Source: Actinomycetes bacterium (GTDB taxonomy: Bacteria; Actinomycetota; Actinomycetes; Actinomycetales; Microbacteriaceae). From it: a stretch of DNA of 64,000 nucleotides. The stretch spans positions 65,179-129,178 of the forward strand of contig JAEYZI010000095.1 in assembly GCA_023428065.1 (NCBI GenBank), written 5' to 3'. The notes beneath the pieces were generated by a model that was given only the letters and a program-made list of their open reading frames with translations, did no database searches and had not been told where the DNA came from. The translations under genes and the position numbers were made by a program. The stretch's first letter is position 1, and each line of letters starts with the position of its first letter. Below are positions 49,500 through 57,170 of this stretch, piece by piece.

Positions 49500-50696
49500 T
49501 CAGACGAACGCGCTCATGCCCGTGATCGAGCGGCCGACGATGAGGTTGTTCATCTGGTACGTGCCCTCGTAGGTGTAGAGCGCCTCGGCGTCGGCGAAGC
49601 GGCGCGCGACGCCCTGGTCGAGCTGGATGCCGTTGCCGCCGAGCGCCTCGCGGCACCACGCGACGACCTGGCGGCCGCTCGCCGTCGCGAAGGCCTTCGC
49701 GAGCGCGGCCTGCTGGTCGTAGGGCCGACCCTCGTCCATCATCTGGCTCAGTCGCGTGCACATCGCGATGGAGGCCGTGATGTTGCCGAGGGAGCGGGCG
49801 AGCAGGTCCTGCACGAGCTGGAACGAGCCGAGCTTGCGGCCGAACTGCTCGCGCTCGAGCACGTAGCGCACGGCGGCCTCGTAGGCGCCGACGGCGTTGC
49901 CGACCGCCTGCCACGCGACCTCGGCGCGCGTGAGGGCGAGCACGCGGGCCGTGTCGCGGAAGCCGTCGCCGAGCTGCAGACGACGCTCCTCGGGCACACG
50001 CACGTCCTCGAGGGTGATGTCGGCATTCTGCACGACGCGCAGGCTCTGCTTGCGCTCGATCTTGGTGGCGGTGAAGCCGGGTGAGGTCGCCGTCTCGACG
50101 ATGAAGCCCTTCACCTGGTCGTCGGCGACGTCGCGCGCCCAGATGACGACGACATCCGCGAAGGTCGCGTTGCCGATCCAGCGCTTGGCGCCGTTGATGA
50201 CCCACTCGTCGCCCTCCCGACGCGCCGTCGTCTCGAGGCCGCGCGCGGTGTCCGACCCGTGCAGCGGCTCGGTGAGCCCGAAGGCGCCGATGAGCTCGCC
50301 GCGCGCCATCTTCGGCAGCCACTCGGCCCGCTGGGCGGCGTCGCCGCACATGCCGATCGCGTTCATCGCGAGGCCCGAGTGCACGCCGACGAAGGTCGCG
50401 ACGGATGCGTCGTTGCGGCCGAACTCGAGCGCGACCCAGCCGCGGTAGAGCGCGGTGTTCTCCCACAGGCGCGACTCCTCCCAGATGGGCCCGTAGACGC
50501 CCAGCTCGGGGAAGATCGGCTTGATCTGGTGGGGGAACTCTGCGCGCTCCCAGTAGTCGTCGATGATGGGCGTCACCTCGCGCTCGAGGGCCTCACGGAT
50601 GCGGATCGCCCGCTCCTGCTCCTCGTCGGCCAGCAGTTCCTGCACGTGGTAGAAGTCCACGTCGAGCAGGGTCTTCTCGAGGGTCGCTGTCGTCAT
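49500..50696 (-). CDS. Acyl-CoA dehydrogenase, glutaryl-CoA dehydrogenase-like
   Basis: 398-residue FAD enzyme introducing the alpha-beta double bond. Features: GAFGLTEPLHGSDTARGLETT near residue 145, WIGNATFADVVVIWAR, FGRKLGSFQLVQDLLARSL, and the catalytic Glu in LYTYEGTYQMNNLIVGRSITG near 372. These C-terminal wordings resemble the glutaryl-CoA dehydrogenase branch, though decarboxylation cannot be claimed. ATG 50696 is preferred over 50708 because GGAGCGA is well placed. It is the first gene of its operon and is divergent from a TetR regulator. Confidence 0.9.
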   Translation of the reverse strand: MTTATLEKTLLDVDFYHVQELLADEEQERAIRIREALEREVTPIIDDYWERAEFPHQIKPIFPELGVYGPIWEESRLWENTALYRGWVALEFGRNDASVATFVGVHSGLAMNAIGMCGDAAQRAEWLPKMARGELIGAFGLTEPLHGSDTARGLETTARREGDEWVINGAKRWIGNATFADVVVIWARDVADDQVKGFIVETATSPGFTATKIERKQSLRVVQNADITLEDVRVPEERRLQLGDGFRDTARVLALTRAEVAWQAVGNAVGAYEAAVRYVLEREQFGRKLGSFQLVQDLLARSLGNITASIAMCTRLSQMMDEGRPYDQQAALAKAFATASGRQVVAWCREALGGNGIQLDQGVARRFADAEALYTYEGTYQMNNLIVGRSITGMSAFV

Positions 50697-50756
50697 GTCT
50701 CGCTCCATCGCGGTGAGGTCCGGTCGCCGTCCCGATCGCGGATCGTCGGCGGGACG

Positions 50757-50807
50757 ACTATGCAACATTTTCTGAGATGTTGCAAGCGAGCGGATCCGGG
50801 CTAGCAT
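50757..50807. promoter_or_regulatory. Divergent promoters with a perfect TetR-type operator
   Basis: TGCAACAT (50761-50768) and ATGTTGCA (50777-50784) form a perfect inverted repeat with an 8-bp spacer. The palindromic hexamer TTGCAA at 50780-50785 can be the -35 box in both directions: rightward with TAGCAT at 50802-50807 (16-bp spacer) and leftward with CATAGT (complement of 50757-50762, 17-bp spacer). A regulator on this site would block both promoters; the TetR gene 31 bp away is the natural candidate. Confidence 0.75.
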
Positions 50808-50814
50808 TTCCGGC

Positions 50815-51459
50815 ATGCCCGCACCCGATGTCGCGCCCCCCGGACTCGGCGTCGGCTCGCGCGCCACCCGAGCGGTGCCGAGCACGCTCTCCACCCGGCT
50901 CCACGGCGACCCGCCGCATCGCGAGGCGGCGCGCGCGTTCCAGCTCGCCCGGCGCACGTTCATCGAGGGCGAGCGCATCGAGATGGGTCCCCTCGCGACC
51001 CAGCTCGGCGTCGACCGCACCTCGCTGTTCCGCTGGGTCGGCAATCGCGACGCGCTCGTCTCGGAGGTGCTGTGGTCGCTCGCCGAGACGACGCTCGACC
51101 ACGCCGAGCGTGAGGCGGAGGGTTCGGGCGCCGCCCGCGTCGTGGACATCCTCGGCCGCTTCGCCGAGGGCCTCGTGACCGCCGGCTACTTCCGCGAGTT
51201 CCTCGCACGCGAGCCGCAGCGGGCGCTGCGCCTCATGACCACGGGCGAGTTCGAGATCCAGCGGCGCTACGTCGCCGCCGTCGAGGAGCTCCTCGCCGCG
51301 CACGCGCCGGATGCCGGTCGCGCCGATCTCCCGCGGCGCGACCTCGCGTACCTCATCGTGCGCATCTCCGAGTCGTTCTCCTATGCCGATCTCATCACCG
51401 GCGAGGAGCCCAGCGCCGAGCGCGCACGAGCGGCGTTCGCGCTCGTGCTCGGCGCCTGA
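50815..51459 (+). CDS. TetR family transcriptional regulator, QsdR-like
   Basis: 214-residue regulator. The helix-turn-helix is at about residues 40-85 (RRTFIEGERIEMGPLATQLGVDRTSLFRWVGNRDALVSEVLW), whose wording and the C-terminal ligand domain (GEFEIQRRYVAAVEELLAAH) recall QsdR-type regulators. The ATG is 7 bp after TAGCAT, so the mRNA is leaderless. It probably represses itself and the divergent acd-thiolase-adh-SDR-maoC operon through the inverted repeat between them. An acyl-CoA or acyl-lactone ligand is plausible but unproved. Confidence 0.87.
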   Translation: MPAPDVAPPGLGVGSRATRAVPSTLSTRLHGDPPHREAARAFQLARRTFIEGERIEMGPLATQLGVDRTSLFRWVGNRDALVSEVLWSLAETTLDHAEREAEGSGAARVVDILGRFAEGLVTAGYFREFLAREPQRALRLMTTGEFEIQRRYVAAVEELLAAHAPDAGRADLPRRDLAYLIVRISESFSYADLITGEEPSAERARAAFALVLGA

Positions 51460-51482
51460 CAACCCGAGCCCCGAGGAGGAGC

Positions 51483-51905
51483 ATGAGCGAGTACGCCTGG
51501 TACCGGGACTTCCCGACCCGCTGGAACGACAACGACGTCTACGGCCACGTGAACAACGTCGTGTACTACGCCGCGATGGACACCACCGTCAACGCATGGA
51601 TGATCGGCGCGGGCGTGCTCGACCCGGACGGCGGCGACGCCATCGGCGTCGTCGTCGCATCCTCGTGCGAGTACCGGGCCTCGGCGAGCTTCCCCGAGCC
51701 CCTCCGGGTCGGCATCCGCGTCGGCCGCCTCGGCCGCACAAGCATCACGTGGGAGACGGGCATCCTGCGCGCTTCCGACGACGAGGTGCTCGCGTCGGGC
51801 ACCTTCGTGCATGTCTTCGTGGGCCGCGACGACCGCCGCCCCACCCCCATCCCGGAGGCCCTGCGCGAGGCCGTCGAGCGGGAGCTCTCGCCCTCCAACC
51901 CATAA
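51483..51905 (+). CDS. Acyl-CoA thioesterase, 4-hydroxybenzoyl-CoA thioesterase family
   Basis: 140-residue hot-dog fold protein. The family motif is visible: FPTRWNDNDVYGHVNNVVYYAAMDT, with the catalytic Asp in the DxYGHVNN segment near residue 18. It follows the TetR gene after 23 bp with GAGGAGG as ribosome site, so the two are likely co-transcribed. It could release CoA from stalled or overflow intermediates of the neighbouring pathway. Confidence 0.88.
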   Translation: MSEYAWYRDFPTRWNDNDVYGHVNNVVYYAAMDTTVNAWMIGAGVLDPDGGDAIGVVVASSCEYRASASFPEPLRVGIRVGRLGRTSITWETGILRASDDEVLASGTFVHVFVGRDDRRPTPIPEALREAVERELSPSNP

Positions 51906-51930
51906 AACCGACCAGCCGGTATGCTACGCT
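51902..51930 (+). promoter_or_regulatory. Shared operator copy 1 and -10 box of the kinase-dehydrogenase-ligase operon
   Basis: The operator spans 51902-51925 with core ACCG-N6-CGGT (51907-51920) followed by ATGCT. TACGCT at 51925-51930 is the -10 box, 7 bp before the ATG at 51938. The operator therefore covers the -35 to -10 region of a leaderless promoter. The same element recurs at 60790 and 63943. Confidence 0.75.
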
Positions 51931-51937
51931 CGCGGCC

Positions 51938-52999
51938 ATGGACGACGGCGTCTCCCCCGCGGGCCTCGACATCCGCGCATTCGACCGCTGGCTCAGCGAA
52001 CACGAGCCCGCGCTGCGCGGCGACGGTCCCGTGCGCGCGACCCTGCTCGCAGGGGGCCTCAGCAACCTGACCTACCGGCTCGACGGCGCCGCGCGCCCGC
52101 TCGTGCTGCGCCGACCGCCGCTCGGCCACGTGCTCTCGACGGCGCACGACATGGGCCGCGAGTACCGCGTGCTGAGCGCGCTGCACGGCACGCGTGTGCC
52201 CGTGCCGCAACCCGTGCTCTTCGAACCGGACGCGGACGCCGGGGCGGGCGTCGGCGCCCCCTTCTACCTCATGGAGCGCGTCGGCGGCGTCACCCTCGTC
52301 TCCCCCGCCGACAACGCCGCCTGGACGCCCGCCGAGCTGCGGGAGCTGAGCCTCTCCCTCGCCCGGACGCTCGCCGAACTGCACGCGATCGATCCGCGTG
52401 CCGTCGGCCTCGACGACTTCGGCAGGCCCGACGGCTTCCTGGAACGGCAGATGCGGCGCTGGGCCACGCAGTACGCCGGCAACCGCTTCCGCGACCTCCC
52501 CGACCTCGACGCGCTGCTCGCCCGCCTCTCGGAGAGCATCCCCGAGACGCGTTCGACGTCGATCGTGCACGGCGACTACCGGCTCGACAACGCGCTCGTC
52601 GTGCGCGGCCCGCGCGGCCCGCGGATCGCCGCCGTGCTCGACTGGGAGATGGCGACCGTCGGCGACTCGCTCTCCGACATTGGACTGCTCGGGCTGTACT
52701 GGGAGCTCCCGGAGGCCGTCGGCGACATCGCGACGGCGCGCACCTCGGTGGACGTCGCGGCCGGCTACCCCGCGTTCCCCGAGCTCCTCGACGCGTACGC
52801 CGCCGCGCGCGGCATCGAGCTCCCCGAGCTCGGGTGGTACCTCGCCTTCGCCGCGGCGAAGCTCGCGATCATCCTCGAGGGCGTGCAGTTGCGCCACGAC
52901 CAGGGCGAGACGGTCGGATCGGGCTTCGACCGGGTGGGCGAACTCGTCCCCGCGCTCGCCGCATCCGGCCTCCGTCGCCTCACGGGGGTGCGTCGCTGA
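51938..52999 (+). CDS. ACAD10/11-like acyl-CoA kinase (APH phosphotransferase family)
   Basis: 353-residue kinase-fold protein. It shows LLAGGLSNLTYRLDG (ATP loop), the N-lobe strand LVLRRPPLGHVL, MERVGGVTL hinge, the catalytic loop VHGDYRLDNALV near residue 212 and the metal aspartate in VLDWEMATVGDSLSDIG near 235. This subgroup matches the N-terminal kinase domain of ACAD10/ACAD11 and LvaA of Pseudomonas putida, which phosphorylate 4-hydroxyacyl-CoA. It overlaps the dehydrogenase gene by 1 bp (TGATG). A leaderless ATG follows TACGCT. Activity here is inferred; aminoglycoside resistance is unlikely given the context. Confidence 0.82.
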   Translation: MDDGVSPAGLDIRAFDRWLSEHEPALRGDGPVRATLLAGGLSNLTYRLDGAARPLVLRRPPLGHVLSTAHDMGREYRVLSALHGTRVPVPQPVLFEPDADAGAGVGAPFYLMERVGGVTLVSPADNAAWTPAELRELSLSLARTLAELHAIDPRAVGLDDFGRPDGFLERQMRRWATQYAGNRFRDLPDLDALLARLSESIPETRSTSIVHGDYRLDNALVVRGPRGPRIAAVLDWEMATVGDSLSDIGLLGLYWELPEAVGDIATARTSVDVAAGYPAFPELLDAYAAARGIELPELGWYLAFAAAKLAIILEGVQLRHDQGETVGSGFDRVGELVPALAASGLRRLTGVRR

Positions 53000-54252
53000 T
53001 GGACTTCACGCCGAGCCCCCGTGCCGCCGAATACACCGAGCGGATGCGCGCCTTCCTCGACGAGCTCGTGCTCCCCGCCGAACCGGTGCTCGACGCGCAG
53101 CTCGCCGCGACACCCGGAGAGTGGGGCCTGCGGCCGATCGTGCGCGAACTGCAGGCCGAGGCCCGCCGCCGCGGGCTGTGGAACCTCTTCCTGCCCGGGC
53201 ACCCCTCGGGACTGTCGAACCTCGACTACGCCCCCGTCGCCGAGCTCTCCGGCTGGAGCCCGCGGCTCGCGCCCGTCGCCATGAACTGCGCCGCGCCCGA
53301 CACCGGCAACATGGAGCTCCTCCACGGCTTCGGCACCCCCGAGCAGCAGGAGCGCTGGCTCGAGCCGCTGCTCGAGGCGCGCATCCGTTCCGCCTTCTGC
53401 ATGACCGAGCCCGATGTCGCCTCCTCGGACGCCACCAACATCGCGACGCGCATCGAGCGCGACGGCGACGAACTCGTCATCACGGGCCGCAAGTGGTGGT
53501 CGACGGGGGCCATGAACCCCGACGCCGAGCTCCTCATCGTCATGGGGGTCACCGACCCGGGCGCCGAGCCCCACCGGCGGCAGTCGATGGTGCTCGTGCC
53601 GCGCGGCACCCCGGGGGTCGAGATCGTGCGCCCGCTCACGGTCTTCGGCTACGACGACCGCGACCACGGCGGCCATGCCGAGATCGCCTTCGACGGCGTG
53701 CGCGTGCCCGCATCCAACCTCCTGGGCGGTGCGGGCGAGGGCTTCGCGATCGCACAGGCACGCCTCGGGCCCGGACGCATCCACCACTGCATGCGAGCCC
53801 TCGGCATGGCGGAGCGCGCCCTCGCCCTCGGCGCGGAGCGCGCCCGCTCACGCGTCGCCTTCGGCCGGCCCCTCGCCGAGCACGGCGTCGTGAGGCAGCG
53901 GATCGCCGCGGCGCGCACCGAGCTCGAGGCGCTGCGGCTGCTCGTGCTCAAGACCGCGTGGCTCATGGACACCGTCGGCAACCGGCAGGCGCGCACCGAG
54001 ATCCAGGCGATCAAGATCGCGGTGCCGCAGGCCGCGGCGCGCATCGTCGACGAGATCATCCAGCTCTTCGGGGCGGCAGGTGTCTCCGCGGACACCCCGC
54101 TCGCCGAGTTCTCGTCCAGCCTGCGCACCCTGCGCATCGCCGACGGCCCCGACGAGGTGCACCTCGAATCGCTCGGCCGCGCCGTGCTGCGCGACCGGTC
54201 GGCCCCACCGCCCGTGCCGTCGACGGAGACGGCCCGACCCCGAGAGGAATGA
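52999..54252 (+). CDS. ACAD10/11-like acyl-CoA dehydrogenase
   Basis: 417-residue FAD-binding protein of the acyl-CoA dehydrogenase fold: FCMTEPDVASSDATNIATRI near residue 135, KWWSTGAMNPDAELLIVMG near 165, FGRPLAEHGVVRQRIAAART near 290. At the place of the usual YEGT catalytic loop it reads LRIADGPDEVHLESLG, the wording found in ACAD10/ACAD11. In the LvaC/ACAD11 route such enzymes eliminate phosphate from 4-phosphoacyl-CoA and end with a 3-hydroxyacyl-CoA. Tight coupling with the kinase (TGATG) mirrors the fused human protein. Confidence 0.85.
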   Translation: MDFTPSPRAAEYTERMRAFLDELVLPAEPVLDAQLAATPGEWGLRPIVRELQAEARRRGLWNLFLPGHPSGLSNLDYAPVAELSGWSPRLAPVAMNCAAPDTGNMELLHGFGTPEQQERWLEPLLEARIRSAFCMTEPDVASSDATNIATRIERDGDELVITGRKWWSTGAMNPDAELLIVMGVTDPGAEPHRRQSMVLVPRGTPGVEIVRPLTVFGYDDRDHGGHAEIAFDGVRVPASNLLGGAGEGFAIAQARLGPGRIHHCMRALGMAERALALGAERARSRVAFGRPLAEHGVVRQRIAAARTELEALRLLVLKTAWLMDTVGNRQARTEIQAIKIAVPQAAARIVDEIIQLFGAAGVSADTPLAEFSSSLRTLRIADGPDEVHLESLGRAVLRDRSAPPPVPSTETARPREE

Positions 54253-54254
54253 CC

Positions 54255-55844
54255 ATGACAGCCACCTCCCGCCTCTACGAAGGACCGGGGTTCGCGACGA
54301 TGTCGATCGCCGCGATCCTCGCCGAGACCGCACACCGGCGCCCCGACAGTCCCGCACTGCACTTCATGGGGCACTCGATCCCCTACGGCGCGCTCTGGGA
54401 CCAGACGCGCGCCTACGCGGGCGCCCTGCGCGAGCGCGGCATCGGGCCCGGCGACCGCGTCGCCGTCGTGATCCCCAACGTGCCCGACTTCGTGCGGGTC
54501 TACTACGCCGTGCTCTCGCTCGGCGCCGTCGTCGTGCCCGTGCACCTGCTCTTCAAGGCCGACGAGATCGAGTACGTGCTGCGGGACTCGGGGGCCAAGC
54601 TCGCCGTCGTCGCGGCGCCCGTGCTCGAGGAGGCCGCCGTCGCGTGCGCCCGCGCGAGCGTGCCGCTCACGACCGTGCTCATGCCGGAGGCGATCGCGAC
54701 CGAGAAGGGCATCCCGCGGCTCGAGGCCGAGGCGCAGGCGGCGACGCCCGTCGAGCGCTACGTCTCGACCTCGCCGCTCGACGCGGCGACGATCCTCTAC
54801 ACGAGCGGCACGACGGGCGCTCCGAAGGGCGCGATCGGCACGCACCTCAACATGATCGAGCAGGTCAACGTCGCGCTCATCGACACCTTCCCGATGTCGC
54901 CCGACGAGGTCGTCTTCGGCGGCCTGCCGCTCTTCCACATCTTCGGGCAGATGGCCGTGCTCAACGTGACGTTCCGCCGGGGCGGCTCCATCATCCTGCT
55001 GCCGAAGTTCGACCCGGTCGAGGCGCTCGAGCTCATGGAGAAGCACCAGGCGACCGTGTTCACGGCGGTGCCGACGATGTACATCGGGATGCTGCAGGCG
55101 GCCGAGCAGACGAGCGCGCGCCCGCCGCTCAACTACGCCGTCTCGGGCGGCGCCGCCCTCCCCGTGGCGGTGCTCGAGCGCTTCCAGGAGGTCTTCGGGG
55201 CTCCCATCCACGAGGGATACGGCCTCACCGAGACGAGCCCCACGGTGTCGTTCAACTACGTCGGCCGCACGCCGCGCCCCGGCACCGTCGGCCAGCCGAA
55301 CTGGGGCGTCGACGTCGAGATCGCCGACCCGGAGAACGAGGACGAGATCGTCCTGCTGCCGCACGGCGAGCTCGGCGAGATCGTCGTGCGCGGGTACAAC
55401 CTCTTCGCCGGTTACCTCGGCCGGCCCGAGGCGACCGAGGAGACCTTCACCGACGGCTGGTTCCGCACGGGCGACCTCGGCACGAAGGACGACGACGACT
55501 ACATCACGATCGTCGACCGCAAGAAGGACATGATCGTGCGCAACGGCTACAACGTGTACCCGAACGAGGTCGAGCAGGTGCTCCTCAGGCACCCCGGCGT
55601 CGTCAACGCCGCCGTCTTCGGGGTCGCCGACGACACGCACGGCCAGGAGATCCACGCGGCCGTCATCCCCCACGACGACACGGTCACCGCCGAGGAGCTC
55701 ATCGGGTTCGTGCGCGAGCGCATCGCGGCCTACAAGTACCCGCGCGTCGTGCACCTCGTGCCGGAGCTGCCGCTCGGCCCCTCGGGCAAGGTGCTCAAGC
55801 GCGAGCTCGTGGCGCGCGTCGAGGGGGCGCCCACGGCGAGTTGA
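54255..55844 (+). CDS. Acyl-CoA synthetase (AMP-forming, long-chain fatty acid ligase-like)
   Basis: 529-residue ANL-superfamily ligase that activates a carboxylic acid to acyl-CoA with ATP. Core motifs: ILYTSGTTGAPKGAIGTHLN near residue 180, GYGLTETSPTVSFNY near 325, WFRTGDLGTKDDDDYITIVDRKKDMI near 405 and the catalytic Lys in LPLGPSGKVLKREL near 510. Start ATG 54255 chosen with AGAGGA upstream; ATG 54249 overlaps the previous stop. Third gene of the operon, suited to activating the imported acid before the kinase and dehydrogenase act. Confidence 0.92.
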   Translation: MTATSRLYEGPGFATMSIAAILAETAHRRPDSPALHFMGHSIPYGALWDQTRAYAGALRERGIGPGDRVAVVIPNVPDFVRVYYAVLSLGAVVVPVHLLFKADEIEYVLRDSGAKLAVVAAPVLEEAAVACARASVPLTTVLMPEAIATEKGIPRLEAEAQAATPVERYVSTSPLDAATILYTSGTTGAPKGAIGTHLNMIEQVNVALIDTFPMSPDEVVFGGLPLFHIFGQMAVLNVTFRRGGSIILLPKFDPVEALELMEKHQATVFTAVPTMYIGMLQAAEQTSARPPLNYAVSGGAALPVAVLERFQEVFGAPIHEGYGLTETSPTVSFNYVGRTPRPGTVGQPNWGVDVEIADPENEDEIVLLPHGELGEIVVRGYNLFAGYLGRPEATEETFTDGWFRTGDLGTKDDDDYITIVDRKKDMIVRNGYNVYPNEVEQVLLRHPGVVNAAVFGVADDTHGQEIHAAVIPHDDTVTAEELIGFVRERIAAYKYPRVVHLVPELPLGPSGKVLKRELVARVEGAPTAS

Positions 55845-55859
55845 ACATCGCACGAGAGA

Positions 55860-55892
55860 GGGCCCCGGATGCGTCGCATCCGGGGCCCTTTT
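55860..55892. terminator. Strong bidirectional terminator
   Basis: GGGCCCCGGATGC (55860-55872) pairs perfectly with 55876-55888 over a GTC loop, followed by TTTT on the rightward strand. It separates the CoA ligase gene from the convergent binding-protein gene. Confidence 0.9.
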
Positions 55893-55898
55893 CGTGTG

Positions 55899-57170
55899 TC
55901 AGTGCTTCGGCACGCCGCCCGAGAGCAGCTCGACCGGGGCCTTGTCGTACGCCACGACCTTGTCGCCGTCGCGCACCCAGCGCTCGCCCGTCGCGGCCTG
56001 GACGCCGTCGCGGACGACCGTGATGCCGGCGCCCACGTAACCGTTGTGGTCGGTCTTGCTGAGCGCGAGCGGCACGAGGCCCGAGCCCTTGAGCTCGCCC
56101 GACTGCACGGCGGTGATGAGGCCCTCGCGAGTGGGCTGCTCACCGGCGAGCGCGAGCGCCTCGGCGAAGAGGTAGCCCATCGCCATGCCGTACACGACGG
56201 AGCCCGTGAACGGCGCGCCGTCGTTGTACTCCTCGTTGATCTCGGCGAACAGCTGGATCCACTTGTTGTCCTCCTCGGAGGCGGACGGCAGGTAGTTGTC
56301 GCTGATGAAGCCCTCGAGCAGGAGCGGCGCGGCGTCGCCGAGGTAGCCGGCGAGCGGGCCGTAGTCGGCGCCCGAGGACGACGACACCCACTGCGGGAAG
56401 TACTTCAGCTGGGCCGCGGTGCCGATCGCGATCGCGGTGAAGCCCGTGATCGTCGCGAGCACGTTCACCTGGCATCCCGCGGCCTGCATGGCGACAATCT
56501 GCGCGGTGATGTCCTGGTTCGACACCGAATAGCTCTGCACGTCGGTGAGACCGTCGGCGCCGAGGATCTTCTCGAGACCGGCGCGCACGTCCGTGCCGAA
56601 CTCGTCGTCCTGCCCGAGGAGGCAGACCTTGGCTCCCGCGAACTCGTTCTTGATGTGCTGGCCGAGCACCATGCCCTCGGTCACGTAGTCGGTCTGGAAG
56701 CCGAAGGTGTTGGGGTACTTCTCCGGCTGGTTCCACGCGGCCGAACCCGACGAGGCGAAGAGGTCCGGGACGCCGTTGTCGTTGAGGAAGTCGAGCACCG
56801 CGCTGTGCGTGGGCGTGCCGAGACCGCCGAGGATCGCGAACACCTCGTCCTCGAGCACGAGCTCGCGCACGACCGTCTGGGTCGTCGCGGGGTTGTAGCC
56901 GTCGTCCTTGACGATGTACTCGATCGTGCGACCGTGGATGCCGCCCTGGTCGTTGACGTAGTCGAAGTACGCCGCCGTCGCCGCCGAGATGGGGGCGTAG
57001 GAGGCCGCGGCCGGGCCGGTGAGCGGCTGGTGCGTGCCGATCTTGATGGTGTCCTCCGTGAGGCCGGGCTGAGCCTCGGAGGGCGTGCTGCAGGATGACA
57101 GTGCCAGTGCGGTCGCGAGAGCGAGCGCGATCGTGGACACCGTCGTCGCACGGGAATGCGATTGCGTCAT
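55899..57170 (-). CDS. ABC transporter substrate-binding lipoprotein, branched-chain amino acid type
   Basis: 423-residue periplasmic-binding protein (Peripla_BP_6 fold) anchored by a lipobox, ALSSC, with Cys27. After it come IKIGTHQPLTGPAAASYAPI, FDYVNDQGGIHGRTIEYIVKDD and FAILGGLGTPTHSAVLDFL. These families bind amino acids, aromatic or short carboxylic acids, so the neighbouring CoA ligase suggests an organic acid. GAAAGGA precedes the ATG. Last gene of the leftward livG-F-H-M-K-type operon, closed by the terminator at 55860. Gene order with the binding protein last is less usual. Confidence 0.88.
   Translation of the reverse strand: MTQSHSRATTVSTIALALATALALSSCSTPSEAQPGLTEDTIKIGTHQPLTGPAAASYAPISAATAAYFDYVNDQGGIHGRTIEYIVKDDGYNPATTQTVVRELVLEDEVFAILGGLGTPTHSAVLDFLNDNGVPDLFASSGSAAWNQPEKYPNTFGFQTDYVTEGMVLGQHIKNEFAGAKVCLLGQDDEFGTDVRAGLEKILGADGLTDVQSYSVSNQDITAQIVAMQAAGCQVNVLATITGFTAIAIGTAAQLKYFPQWVSSSSGADYGPLAGYLGDAAPLLLEGFISDNYLPSASEEDNKWIQLFAEINEEYNDGAPFTGSVVYGMAMGYLFAEALALAGEQPTREGLITAVQSGELKGSGLVPLALSKTDHNGYVGAGITVVRDGVQAATGERWVRDGDKVVAYDKAPVELLSGGVPKH

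Noticed and set aside
51938..52999. Aminoglycoside phosphotransferase as resistance gene
   Set aside because: The fold matches, but coupling to an ACAD10/11-type dehydrogenase and a CoA ligase points to acyl-CoA metabolism.
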